Made by a program: the position numbers and the translations under genes. A DNA stretch of 64,000 nt. Origin: Deinococcales bacterium (GTDB taxonomy: Bacteria > Deinococcota > Deinococci > Deinococcales > JAAFIG01). Below the pieces are notes generated by a model. That model did no database searches and was not told the DNA's origin. It worked only from the letters and a program-made list of their open reading frames with translations. This document shows, in pieces, positions 7,426-15,612 of the stretch (the first letter of the stretch is position 1; every line of letters starts with the position of its first letter). The stretch covers positions 16,723-80,722 of the forward strand of contig JAAFIG010000021.1 of assembly GCA_013298595.1 (NCBI GenBank), in the 5' to 3' direction.

Positions 7426-9573
7426 ATGAAAACATTGAAATTACTTGGCTTTGTTTTATTGTTACCATTGCTTTTGGGAAGCATAGGATTTTGGCAATCA
7501 CAGCGTATTGGGGTAACACTCAAAGAAGATGCACTCAAACGCGTGATAGCCACACGTGAAATAACCGCTCTGCAAAAAGAAATCACTCGAGTTAAAGCCA
7601 TTCAAGCTCGAGAGCCAAATACTGTTTTTACGATGGGTGATAACTCAAGTATTAAGTTGAATGCAGCTCAGGTTTTAATGCAGTTAGATTCCGAATTAAG
7701 TCAAGTGAAGCTCGATCCTACTAAGTTGATGGCGCATACTTGGCAGCAGTATTTAGCTGGTTTTAGTGTCGTTGCGGCTTTACTGGCTTTGGTTGTGGGT
7801 AGTTTTGGCTTGCTAGTTGTTTTTATTGCCAGCCTGAATGCAATGCGGTCTCGAGGGGCTTTATTACGTGGTTTTAACGCAGCTCGAGGTTTGCTGCCAC
7901 TTTTAATTGTTACTTTAACTATGACACTTGGCTTGTCGTTTTGTTCGATACTGATTTTTGAAGCACTGGCTTCGTTTTTCTCTGGAGTTCGGCACGATGC
8001 ACGTTTAGAGATAGGAGCAGTACTAGTAGCCTTGGCTGGTTTTTACACGGTTTTCAGGTTGTTATGGTCATCACCGAGTACTTTCAAACGCTTTCGACCA
8101 GAACCTTTAGAAGTCCTTGGACAACGTATTGCAATCACCGAAGCACCCGATTTATGGGCTTTTATCAAAGATTTAGCCAAAAAAGCCAATGCACTCGAGC
8201 CTGAGCATATTATTTTTGGTTTAACAGATAGTTTTTATGTGACTTCAGGAGTTCTGCAACTCATGCCAAGTAAGTCTGTTCTCGAGGGGCGAACCTTACA
8301 TTTGCCCCTGCATGAAGTGGCGTTGCTGAGCCAAGAAGAAACAGCAGCCATTATTGGTCATGAGCTTGGTCATTTTTCTGGTCAAGACACCGAGTATAGC
8401 CAGCGTTTTATTCCAATTTATGCTGGTGTTTCACGCAACATGCAAAATTTAGCAGAACAACTTGGGACAGGAAGTTTTATTGAACTTATTATTTTGCAAC
8501 CTTCATTTTTGTTTAGTTCTTGGTTTATGGAACGTTTTGATATTGCTGTGCAACACTGGAGTCGGCAACGTGAATTTGCAGCCGATCAAGTGGGCATACA
8601 AGTTGCAGGTGCGACTGCATCTGCTAGTGCTTTAATCCGAGTTGCAGCCATTCGGGAAATCATCGGAGAAGTTTTTGATGCTATTTATAAAAATCCAAGC
8701 ACTGCTTCTCGAGATTTCATTGCTACCGTTCTGGCAGCGGCTGCGAATCATAAGTTAACCATACCTCTGGATTTACTTGAGCAAAGCGCCACACATCCCA
8801 CCGATACGCATCCACCGACTTCTCAACGGCTCGAGGCAATGGGTGTGGCTTTTCCGCCGCGAACCGATTTAGCGTTATTAGCCTTGCGTCGCAATCCTGC
8901 TAACACAAAGTTATGGCTCGAAGAGTCTTGGTTTACACAGTCAACACTGACCTTAACCCAAATTTCTGAGCAACTGAGTACTGATCTTTTAGCCAATGTT
9001 CTCGAGCAGGATTTAGCCTATGAAGTGGCTTTGCAAGAAGTTGCGAGTCAAGGTAAGCAAGAAGTAACAATTTACGAAAACACCTTATCCATGATGATAA
9101 TCTCAGTATTACTGACAGTCTTATTTGCTGCAATTGGTGGATCACTGCTTTTTTCGGATTTTGCTACAAAGATTTTTGCAATTGTGGTTTTAGGAGTCGC
9201 CGCATTTTTTGCTTATTTGGTTGCAATTTTTTATCGTCGTGGGCGTGACCCTGTGCTGCATTTAAGTATTGAAGGTTTGCAAATTCATAAAGACCATCTG
9301 ATACCCTGGAAAGCTGTTCGTAATTGGCAAACATTAAGTAATGGCGGCATTCATTTTATTCTCGAGTCAGGATTTGATTCAACCTTAAAAGGTGGTATTG
9401 GTTCTCGAGGCGTGTTTCAAAAGAAAACCAATACCTTGAAACTGATCCCCATGAGTTATCGTAAACTACAACTGGTACAAGTTTTTCAGTTGATTCATCA
9501 GTATCAGGCTGCCAGTCTAGCTCGAGCTGAGCTTGTGCAACGGCAAGTTGACCGAAGTGCAGAAGAACTATAG
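7426..9573 (+). CDS. M48-family membrane metalloprotease
   Basis: The 715-residue protein has an N-terminal hydrophobic segment, membrane helices around residues 105-130 and 155-190, then a zinc protease domain: HELGH at residues 312-316 and the downstream third ligand in SRQREFAADQVG. Further C-terminal helices (near TENTLSMMIISVLLTVLF in the sequence order) precede a small soluble domain with LHLSIEGLQIHKDHLIPWKAV, which looks like a bacterial PH-like fold. HtpX/Ste24-type enzymes clear misfolded membrane proteins. It is longer than HtpX (about 290) because of the extra N- and C-terminal regions. Confidence 0.85.
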   Translation: MKTLKLLGFVLLLPLLLGSIGFWQSQRIGVTLKEDALKRVIATREITALQKEITRVKAIQAREPNTVFTMGDNSSIKLNAAQVLMQLDSELSQVKLDPTKLMAHTWQQYLAGFSVVAALLALVVGSFGLLVVFIASLNAMRSRGALLRGFNAARGLLPLLIVTLTMTLGLSFCSILIFEALASFFSGVRHDARLEIGAVLVALAGFYTVFRLLWSSPSTFKRFRPEPLEVLGQRIAITEAPDLWAFIKDLAKKANALEPEHIIFGLTDSFYVTSGVLQLMPSKSVLEGRTLHLPLHEVALLSQEETAAIIGHELGHFSGQDTEYSQRFIPIYAGVSRNMQNLAEQLGTGSFIELIILQPSFLFSSWFMERFDIAVQHWSRQREFAADQVGIQVAGATASASALIRVAAIREIIGEVFDAIYKNPSTASRDFIATVLAAAANHKLTIPLDLLEQSATHPTDTHPPTSQRLEAMGVAFPPRTDLALLALRRNPANTKLWLEESWFTQSTLTLTQISEQLSTDLLANVLEQDLAYEVALQEVASQGKQEVTIYENTLSMMIISVLLTVLFAAIGGSLLFSDFATKIFAIVVLGVAAFFAYLVAIFYRRGRDPVLHLSIEGLQIHKDHLIPWKAVRNWQTLSNGGIHFILESGFDSTLKGGIGSRGVFQKKTNTLKLIPMSYRKLQLVQVFQLIHQYQAASLARAELVQRQVDRSAEEL

Positions 9574-9607
9574 CCTGAATTCATTTTTACTGATTACACT
9601 TAATATT

Positions 9608-10225
9608 ATGAAAGCACTAGCCATTATAACGATGATTTTTCTTAGCTTCAGCACTTGGGCAGCACCTGCATTAGGCAAACCAAAAAGTATTCTTGGCTCG
9701 AGTTTTTGTGCAATATATCAATGTCGTTGGATTGGTTTAAACGATAGTTTTGATAGTTTTGGTATTGGTCATTCCTGCGGTGTTGATTACGATTTCGATC
9801 ATTATCGATTAGAGCAAACGGCTGCTTTATATCAATACCGAACCTTGGGTGATAGAGATCAATTTGGTCAGTATGACCGCCGTAAAAATCCTGTGGTGGG
9901 TTTTCAATTATTATTCGGTTTTACAAAAACAAAATCCCTTGAGTACGAACGTATGATGCAGCGTTTACTCGAGTATGCCACAGGAGTCAAAGCGTTATTG
10001 CGATTTGCAAGACTTGAACAGTTGTACAGTATCGAGTTTCAGCGACGGGAAACGTACAACGCAACGCACCCAAATGATTTATTGCCTTTAGATTTTGAAA
10101 TAGAGTTACCAATTATGCTTAATCCAAAGAAAAAAAGTGATTATGTGCTACGGTTCTCTTATGGTGCTGGGAGAAGCACTGGTTACACAATTTTTATTGG
10201 GCAGTCAGGCACTTTTGAATGCTAG
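9608..10225 (+). CDS. Secreted protein of unknown function
   Basis: The ATG at 9608 gives a signal peptide (MKALAIITMIFLSFSTWAAPA, described here only to its cleavage region) with probable cleavage after AWAA-like residues. TACACT seven bases upstream suggests a leaderless start, separate from the M48 gene. The 205-residue mature protein has CAIYQCRWIGL near its start, whose cysteines could form disulphides. I recognise no family. Its 3' end overlaps that of the convergent DUF2239 gene by about 30 bp. Confidence 0.6.
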   Translation: MKALAIITMIFLSFSTWAAPALGKPKSILGSSFCAIYQCRWIGLNDSFDSFGIGHSCGVDYDFDHYRLEQTAALYQYRTLGDRDQFGQYDRRKNPVVGFQLLFGFTKTKSLEYERMMQRLLEYATGVKALLRFARLEQLYSIEFQRRETYNATHPNDLLPLDFEIELPIMLNPKKKSDYVLRFSYGAGRSTGYTIFIGQSGTFEC

Positions 10226-10748
10226 TCTCGAGGTACGTGTAAATATCTGCGTGCCAATCGGCAATAAGTTCTAAGAATCGCGCCCAATCTCTGGCATACA
10301 AAGCTCGAGTGGCTTCTTCGTAATTGGGTGCATCGCCAGTCATACTGGTCATAAAACGACTCATGGCTTCGATGGTTTGTCGTGTTTTTTCTTCGCTCGA
10401 GTTGCGTGTCACTTCGATTAAACGCCTCAAGGTTGCTGATGCCCCACTCGGTTGAGCCTCGAGCCATTGCCAGTGACGTGGTAGCAAAGTCACTTCGCGG
10501 CTGGTCACACCAAGTTTTGGTCTGCCACGCCCAGTCTGGACTGGTGGTATGGCTCGAGCGAGGATTTCTTCTGGGCTGCCACGAAAATCAAAATCGATTT
10601 GTTTGCCTGTTATATCTGCAAAGATCAGCATGTGGTGTTCGCCATGCTGTTCGATATGCTTTTTTGTCTCGAGTAGCATTGTTTCGAGGTTACCGTGGGC
10701 AATGCGTTTTTGTTGATAAAAACTGGTGTAAGTATCTTGGTTTTCCAT
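10194..10748 (-). CDS. DUF2239 family protein, probable autoregulator
   Basis: The 184-residue protein matches the DUF2239 pattern, notably GRGRPKLGVTSREVTLLPRH followed by WQWLEAQPSGASATLRRLIE. That segment resembles a ribbon-helix-helix DNA-binding module (strand SREVTLL plus two helices). The upstream region has two copies of ACCCAGATAAAA overlapping the promoter, so self-repression is likely. The -10 TAAAAT lies six bases before the ATG, giving a leaderless mRNA. The molecular role of the family is not established. Confidence 0.8.
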   Translation of the reverse strand: MENQDTYTSFYQQKRIAHGNLETMLLETKKHIEQHGEHHMLIFADITGKQIDFDFRGSPEEILARAIPPVQTGRGRPKLGVTSREVTLLPRHWQWLEAQPSGASATLRRLIEVTRNSSEEKTRQTIEAMSRFMTSMTGDAPNYEEATRALYARDWARFLELIADWHADIYTYLETSIQKCLTAQ

Positions 10749-10753
10749 GATTT

Positions 10754-10800
10754 TATTTTACCCAGATAAAAAGGTTTGTCAATTCTACCCAGATAAAATA
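10754..10800 (-). promoter_or_regulatory. Promoter with two operator copies for the DUF2239 gene
   Basis: On the minus strand TTGACA (10782-10777) and TAAAAT (10760-10755) are 16 bp apart, and the transcript would start at or next to the ATG. TTTTA-CCCAGA-TAAAA (756-771 of this kb) covers the -10 and spacer. A second copy, TTCTACCCAGATAAAA (783-798), covers the -35 edge, 27 bp away. The arrangement fits repression by a dimeric regulator bound side by side. Confidence 0.65.
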
Positions 10801-10819
10801 AGTTATTAGGCTTAGCAAC

Positions 10820-11323
10820 TCACCAACCCTGTGTACCGAGTTCGCCTTTAAATGGACCAACTACATCAGCTGTAATCCAACCACCATAAAAATTTCCTGC
10901 TTGCGCTGTGACTCGTTCATCGTCAACAAAACAACCATCGCCCGCTTGTATCACAACTCGAGACGCGTAAAAAGCAACATGATTTTGTAAGGCAAAATAG
11001 GCTTTGGTAGGGTTTGGATAGAACCAACCCACACTTCGTTGCAATTGCGTTCCAATACTTAAATCGTAATAAGCAGCTTCACCTTTGAATTCACAAAAGC
11101 TCGAGGCTGTACTGCGCTGCAAAAACTCGAGTTTGATATCCTCGGGTGGCACATAATAACTCGGTGGATGTGAAGTCTCGAGTAAACGTAAAGCCTGTGT
11201 TGAATCGGCTAAAACAAGCCCACCTGAAATAATCCGAATACGTTTTTTACAAACCTCGAGTCTTGGTGGACGAGGATAATCCCAAACACTTTCTTGTCCT
11301 TGTTGTGGTACAATTTTTTTCAT
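10820..11323 (-). CDS. DUF427 domain protein
   Basis: About 167 residues covering a full DUF427 domain: ESVWDYPRPPRLE, then LVLADSTQALRLLETSHPPSYY and a GWFYPNP strand. These beta-tent proteins are widespread and of uncertain enzymatic role. I use ATG 11323: a TAGACT hexamer lies six bases before it, which fits a leaderless start; a GTG three bases earlier is less likely. It is transcribed toward the DUF2239 gene but separate from it. Confidence 0.85.
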   Translation of the reverse strand: MKKIVPQQGQESVWDYPRPPRLEVCKKRIRIISGGLVLADSTQALRLLETSHPPSYYVPPEDIKLEFLQRSTASSFCEFKGEAAYYDLSIGTQLQRSVGWFYPNPTKAYFALQNHVAFYASRVVIQAGDGCFVDDERVTAQAGNFYGGWITADVVGPFKGELGTQGW

Positions 11324-11408
11324 CACTCAAGTCTAAAACGTTGCGGATTTCAACACAGCAAGACATCACCCGTTCTACTCTCGAGTTGCACTGTACTTGC
11401 AAACAGCC

Positions 11409-13106
11409 TTACTCGGGTAAATGCACCACTTGCAAAGCCCGATTTGATGTGCTGACAAAAACCATACTCGAGCCATTGGGAGAAACTTGCCAGTCGTCCA
11501 CTGCCACTTTGGTTTGTAAGTCAACCAGTTTTCTTTGTGCTGCATTACGAATATCCCACTCGAGTAAAATGTGGGTTTGGTCGTTTTTCATTGGGATAAA
11601 CACAACACGGTTTGCATCTCGGAAACGATACGCGCCAAACCAAGGCAATTTTTGGGTTGAGCCAGTTTGTGCATTTAATAAGTACAACCCATTTCTGGTT
11701 TTGCTATCAAAAGCGATGTAATACAAAACATATTGCCCATTTGGAGCGATAGTAATACCGCGAAAATTGAGCGCACTCGAGAAAATTTTCAGATTCTTTG
11801 ATCGGAGTTCTAAACGCATTAAAGTTCGGTCTCGAGTATTGGCTTGGCGTTTACCACTAAGTAGTAATTCTTTTTCATTTAACCATCCGCTCAGTCCACC
11901 GCCGTACAGAGTTGCAACCACTCGAGTATTTTTAAGTTGTAAACGTGGTTTGCGAATTAAATCGGCAACAAAAACATTGCTTTGTACGGTATCAAACCGA
12001 GCACTTTGATTAGAAGTTGTCCAAGCAATTTGCTTTTCAGATGGCGAGAAAAATACAGCATTGCTTGCAATACTGACTCGTTCACCAGAAGTTAAATCCT
12101 CAAGACGTGTTGGTGTTCCACTCAGAATTGCAAATTGCTCTGAAGGTGAGAGTCGAACAACACTCGAGATTTCTCGTTTGACAGCTTTGGGGTTTGCAAT
12201 GTCAATACTATAAATTGCAGCTGGTTCAGCTGTGGGTTTGTCAATAAACATTACACGTTTAGAATCTTTTGTCCAAAGTGGTGCAACACAACAACCAGCC
12301 TGAGAAATATCAAAAAGTGTGCCAATAGTATTTTCGCCATCGGTTGTACTAGATAAATTATTGCGGTAAATCCGATTGGGATAGGCTAAAGCGCGATCAT
12401 TCAGCACCACAGGAAACGGCAAAGCATAATTGTTTAACAATGCCCCACCACGTCGAGCCGATGGTTGATCCTCGAGTGATTGCCAACGACGTGGGTTATT
12501 CAGATTGCGTTGATAACCTCTGCCAAAACTTCCCAGCAAAGCAAGCGTATTCCAATCGGCTGCAATAAACCCAACAGGATTAAAAAAACGTTGATGACTG
12601 CGATCTCGAATCTCGAGATGTAAATGCGGTGCGCTAATACAAGTAAATTGCGAATCACCAGACAAACCAATTTGCTGACCACGTTTGACACGCTGCCCGA
12701 CTCGTAAACTCGAGCGCTGCAGTAAATGCCCATATAAACTTGCCAGATTCCCTGCGTGTTCAATCACCAGATTATGTGGTGCACTCCCATGGGAACCATC
12801 CACTTCTGAAACCACACCATCACCAATAGCAAGTACAGGTGTGCCACACGCTGCACTAAAATCCATACCAAAATGAATACCTTGTCCAGATCGGTAATCG
12901 GTGTTACGCCGACGATACGCTCCTGTGGTATTACCGTACAACTGCCCAAGTAACCACGAATTCACACTTGGTTCGCCTGCAAACGGTAAAGAGAATTGTC
13001 TGGCTGGCTGGGCTATCTGTGCGTCTGGCAGAGCAGGAGCTGAGTGGGATAACGCCACCGAAAAAACGCTCAACCCAAGTAACACCACCCAACCTCGAGA
13101 TTTCAT
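11409..13106 (-). CDS. Secreted M23 peptidase with C-terminal beta-propeller-like region
   Basis: The signal peptide (VVLLGLSVFSVALSHSAPA) is followed by an M23/LytM domain at about residues 50-190: metal ligands H78-x3-D82 (HFGMD) and the HLH motif at 161-163 (APHLHLEIRD). The C-terminal 350 residues contain repeats such as CVAPLWTKDSKRVMFID, FFSPSEKQIAWTTS and WQVSPNGSSMVFVS, as in TolB/WD40-like propellers. LytM enzymes cut peptidoglycan cross-links. The propeller may guide binding. TATAAC seven bases before the ATG suggests leaderless expression. Confidence 0.85.
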   Translation of the reverse strand: MKSRGWVVLLGLSVFSVALSHSAPALPDAQIAQPARQFSLPFAGEPSVNSWLLGQLYGNTTGAYRRRNTDYRSGQGIHFGMDFSAACGTPVLAIGDGVVSEVDGSHGSAPHNLVIEHAGNLASLYGHLLQRSSLRVGQRVKRGQQIGLSGDSQFTCISAPHLHLEIRDRSHQRFFNPVGFIAADWNTLALLGSFGRGYQRNLNNPRRWQSLEDQPSARRGGALLNNYALPFPVVLNDRALAYPNRIYRNNLSSTTDGENTIGTLFDISQAGCCVAPLWTKDSKRVMFIDKPTAEPAAIYSIDIANPKAVKREISSVVRLSPSEQFAILSGTPTRLEDLTSGERVSIASNAVFFSPSEKQIAWTTSNQSARFDTVQSNVFVADLIRKPRLQLKNTRVVATLYGGGLSGWLNEKELLLSGKRQANTRDRTLMRLELRSKNLKIFSSALNFRGITIAPNGQYVLYYIAFDSKTRNGLYLLNAQTGSTQKLPWFGAYRFRDANRVVFIPMKNDQTHILLEWDIRNAAQRKLVDLQTKVAVDDWQVSPNGSSMVFVSTSNRALQVVHLPE

Positions 13107-13278
13107 ATTGGTCGTTATACAGCTTTTAGTATCATTTGGCAGCAGGGTGGACTACGATCAAGACTTTACAAATGCAATCAATCTTGATATGAACAACCTT
13201 GTCTCGAGCATAGTTCGAGTCTCGAGAAAGCAATAGAACAAGCAAAAAGCCTTTGTCTATTTCCGTTACAATAACTTT

Positions 13279-14040
13279 ATGACAACCCAACCCATTGCTT
13301 TTATTACTGGTGCAGCCCAAGGTATTGGTAAACGCACCGCTGAAGTACTTGCCGAACGTGGTTACGCCTTAATCCTTAACGACCTTCGCCCGACCAATCT
13401 CGAGTTGGGTGTACCAACCCTCGAGGCAACAGGTGATATTTCCGATGAAGCAGTAGTCAAACGCTTTGTAACCCAAAGCCTCGAGCGGTTTGGACGCATC
13501 GATGTGCTGGTCAATAACGCTGGTATTAGTTGCATCACACCCGCCGAAGATACAAGCCTCGAGCAATGGGAACGAGTGATGGCGGTCAATTTAACCGCTC
13601 CTTTTTTGCTTTGCCGAGAATTTGGCAAGATCATGCTGGGGCAAAAAAGTGGCAGTATTGTCAATATTGCTAGTGTGGCAGGTTTGCTTGGCGTTTCGGA
13701 TCGCAGTGCGTACAACGCCAGCAAACATGGCTTAATTGGTTTGACCAAAACCCTCGCTGCCGAATGGGGCGGGCGTGGCGTGCGGGTCAATGCTGTTTGT
13801 CCAGGCTGGGTACTGACCGAAATGGATCATGCCGATACTGGTGTAGGCACGTATACCCATGCCGATATCACTGGGCGTGTACCAATGGGGCGTTACGCCC
13901 TGCCCGACGACATTGCCCAAGCTGTGGCATTCCTCGCCGACTCGAGCCAAAGTGGGTTTATTAATGGGCATAATTTATCTGTAGATGGAGGCTGGGCAAG
14001 TGATGGTAGCTGGGAGAATCTACGTTTGAAAAAACGTTAA
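13279..14040 (+). CDS. Short-chain dehydrogenase/reductase
   Basis: A 253-residue classical SDR with a Rossmann fold: cofactor motif TGAAQGIG (residues 10-17), NNAG (79-82), catalytic S132 and Y145-x3-K149 (SAYNASK), and PGWVLTEM. The acidic residue in NDLRP after beta-2 suggests NAD preference. Substrate unknown; FabG-like 3-oxoacyl reductases and sugar-alcohol dehydrogenases are closest in layout. TACAAT six bases before the ATG suggests a leaderless mRNA. Convergent with the macrodomain gene, four bases apart. Confidence 0.9.
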   Translation: MTTQPIAFITGAAQGIGKRTAEVLAERGYALILNDLRPTNLELGVPTLEATGDISDEAVVKRFVTQSLERFGRIDVLVNNAGISCITPAEDTSLEQWERVMAVNLTAPFLLCREFGKIMLGQKSGSIVNIASVAGLLGVSDRSAYNASKHGLIGLTKTLAAEWGGRGVRVNAVCPGWVLTEMDHADTGVGTYTHADITGRVPMGRYALPDDIAQAVAFLADSSQSGFINGHNLSVDGGWASDGSWENLRLKKR

Positions 14041-14043
14041 ATA

Positions 14044-14499
14044 CTATTCTCGAGGTAAAAAAACTTGGATTTGCACATCGGATAAATCTGCTAGTGCCAC
14101 CTCGAGGCAAGGTTTAACAACAACCCAATCCAAACCACCTAAACCACAGCCCAAAGCGGGCAAAGCAATTGAACGAATCTGCAACTCGAGAACAACTCGT
14201 TTTAAATCGATCAGACCAGCCTCGATGAACTCGAGCTGAGCAGGGTTACGCCAATGTTTTTTGGTTGGAAAATTAATAATCCAACGCGGTTGTGCTTGCT
14301 TGCCAGCATCAAAAACCAGCATCGAACCAATATCTAATAAACCTGCTTGGCAGGTACTGTGGTACATTTCGTAATTTTCGGGAAAACGCTTTTTGAACGC
14401 CAAAGCAATACCTTTGCCCATCACACCGACTGTATTGACAGCATTGACCAAGGCTTCGGTATTCGCGCTGAGTAAATCGCCTTCAACAAACTCGAGCAT
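14044..14499 (-). CDS. Macrodomain protein (DarG-type ADP-ribose hydrolase-like)
   Basis: A 151-residue single macrodomain. The ADP-ribose pocket is seen in GDLLSANTEALVNAVNTVG followed by VMGKGIALAFKKRFP, and the second loop is LPALGCGLGGLDW. The VMGKGIAL variant is the one found in DarG antitoxins, which remove ADP-ribose from DNA. No DarT toxin gene adjoins, and DarG's C-terminal domain is absent, so this is a stand-alone form. TACAGT eight bases upstream of the ATG is a possible leaderless -10. Confidence 0.85.
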   Translation of the reverse strand: MLEFVEGDLLSANTEALVNAVNTVGVMGKGIALAFKKRFPENYEMYHSTCQAGLLDIGSMLVFDAGKQAQPRWIINFPTKKHWRNPAQLEFIEAGLIDLKRVVLELQIRSIALPALGCGLGGLDWVVVKPCLEVALADLSDVQIQVFLPRE

Positions 14500-14523
14500 G
14501 ATGCGAAACTGTAACAGAAACCG

Positions 14524-14557
14524 AAAAGGACATAAACCATAAGATTCATGTCCTTTT
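14524..14557 (-). terminator. Terminator of tRNA-Lys
   Basis: Ten-bp stem AAAAGGACAT/ATGTCCTTTT with a 14-nt loop, giving a T-run on either strand. It lies between tRNA-Lys and the start of the macrodomain gene. Confidence 0.75.
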
Positions 14558-14562
14558 CTTTG

Positions 14563-14638
14563 TGGTGGCCCGTGAGGGGCACGATCCCCCGACCCACTGA
14601 TTAAAAGTCAGTTGCTCTACCGACTGAGCTAACGGGCC
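14563..14638 (-). tRNA. trnK: tRNA-Lys (anticodon TTT)
   Basis: A full 76-nt cloverleaf is readable on the minus strand. Acceptor GGCCCGT/ACGGGCC with encoded ACCA, D arm GCTC/GAGC, anticodon stem ACTGA/TCAGT with loop CTTTTAA, T stem GGGGG/CCCTC. The T loop is ATCGTGC instead of TTCRANN: positions 54 and 58, normally T and A, are A and T. A strong promoter precedes it and a terminator follows. Confidence 0.95.
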
Positions 14639-14670
14639 ACAAACTTTCCTCTCTCGAGGTTAGCCGAGAG

Positions 14671-14699
14671 AGTATATTGGCGGGTACTGAACTTGTCAA
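14671..14699 (-). promoter_or_regulatory. Promoter of tRNA-Lys
   Basis: On the minus strand TTGACA (14699-14694), a 17-bp spacer and TATACT (14676-14671). This is the closest match to consensus seen in the window. The transcript would start about 25 nt before the mature tRNA. Confidence 0.8.
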
Positions 14700-15529
14700 G
14701 GGTCTTGTCCAATTGCAATTTGTCTGGTTTGATCCGAAACCCAATCGCTCCAACTGCCTGTGTACAATTTTGCGCCATGCAAACCTGCAATCTCGAGCGC
14801 AAGCAAATTCGCACAAGCACTGACCCCACTACCGCAGTACAAAATTGTATCCTCGGGATTCTCGAGGTTAAAACGAGCTTGTTGGCTTTGCGGGCTTTTC
14901 CAAATGCCGTTTTCAAAGCTATCCGCCCAGTTCAGATTGATTGCCCCTGGAATATGCCCAGCTTTCTTATCAAGTGGTTCGGTTATCCCCATGTAACGCT
15001 CAGAAGCTCGAGAATCTATCAGGGTGGTGCTACTGGCTCGAGTAGCCACGGTTTGGGCATCCACGATCATCTCGGAGCGTACTCGAGGGGTGAAGGTGGT
15101 TGTAGGATACACTGGCACAGTAGTCTCGAGGGGTGCTGTCCAAGTGGCAATACCTCCATCTAACACTTGCACAGCATCATGCCCAAGGTAACGCAGCAAC
15201 CACCACAAATGCGCGGCATAAAAACCTTGTCCTGAGCTTGGATCGTCGTAAGCAATAATCTGGTGCTGATTGCCAATACCAAGGCTACCCAGTTTAGCGG
15301 CTAAAACATCAGGGTTCGGTAGTGGATGCCGCCCGCCAATACCATCTGGGTGCTTTACACTCGAGAGATCAGATTCTAAATCCAAAAAAACAGCACCAGC
15401 AATATGCCCAGCCTGATACGCCTCGAGTCCAGCGTTGGGTTTACCAAGCCAGAAACGAGTATCCACAATACGAAGATTGGGGTTAGCAATATGCTCGAGT
15501 AACCAAGTGGGGCTAACAAGTGGGTTCAT
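14696..15529 (-). CDS. 3-mercaptopyruvate/thiosulfate sulfurtransferase (tandem rhodanese)
   Basis: Two rhodanese domains in 277 residues. The N-terminal one is non-catalytic (WLLEHIANPNLRIVDTRFWL, then DIGGRHPLP-like region). The C-terminal one carries the active-site loop CGSGVSAC with persulfide cysteine 232. CGSGV is nearer to mercaptopyruvate sulfurtransferases than the CRKGVT of thiosulfate enzymes. I start at ATG 15529 rather than 30 bp upstream because TACGAT lies exactly six bases before it. The stop lies inside the tRNA-Lys promoter. Confidence 0.88.
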   Translation of the reverse strand: MNPLVSPTWLLEHIANPNLRIVDTRFWLGKPNAGLEAYQAGHIAGAVFLDLESDLSSVKHPDGIGGRHPLPNPDVLAAKLGSLGIGNQHQIIAYDDPSSGQGFYAAHLWWLLRYLGHDAVQVLDGGIATWTAPLETTVPVYPTTTFTPRVRSEMIVDAQTVATRASSTTLIDSRASERYMGITEPLDKKAGHIPGAINLNWADSFENGIWKSPQSQQARFNLENPEDTILYCGSGVSACANLLALEIAGLHGAKLYTGSWSDWVSDQTRQIAIGQDP

Positions 15530-15612
15530 AGGGAAATCGTACCAAGAAAGTAAGCACATTTAGAATTTCATTGCCTAAGGTGACAAGAACTATTCGAGAT
15601 AGAATAACTACT

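Noticed and set aside
14044-14499. Complete DarTG toxin-antitoxin system
   Set aside because: The macrodomain is DarG-like but no DarT gene lies nearby and DarG's C-terminal domain is missing.
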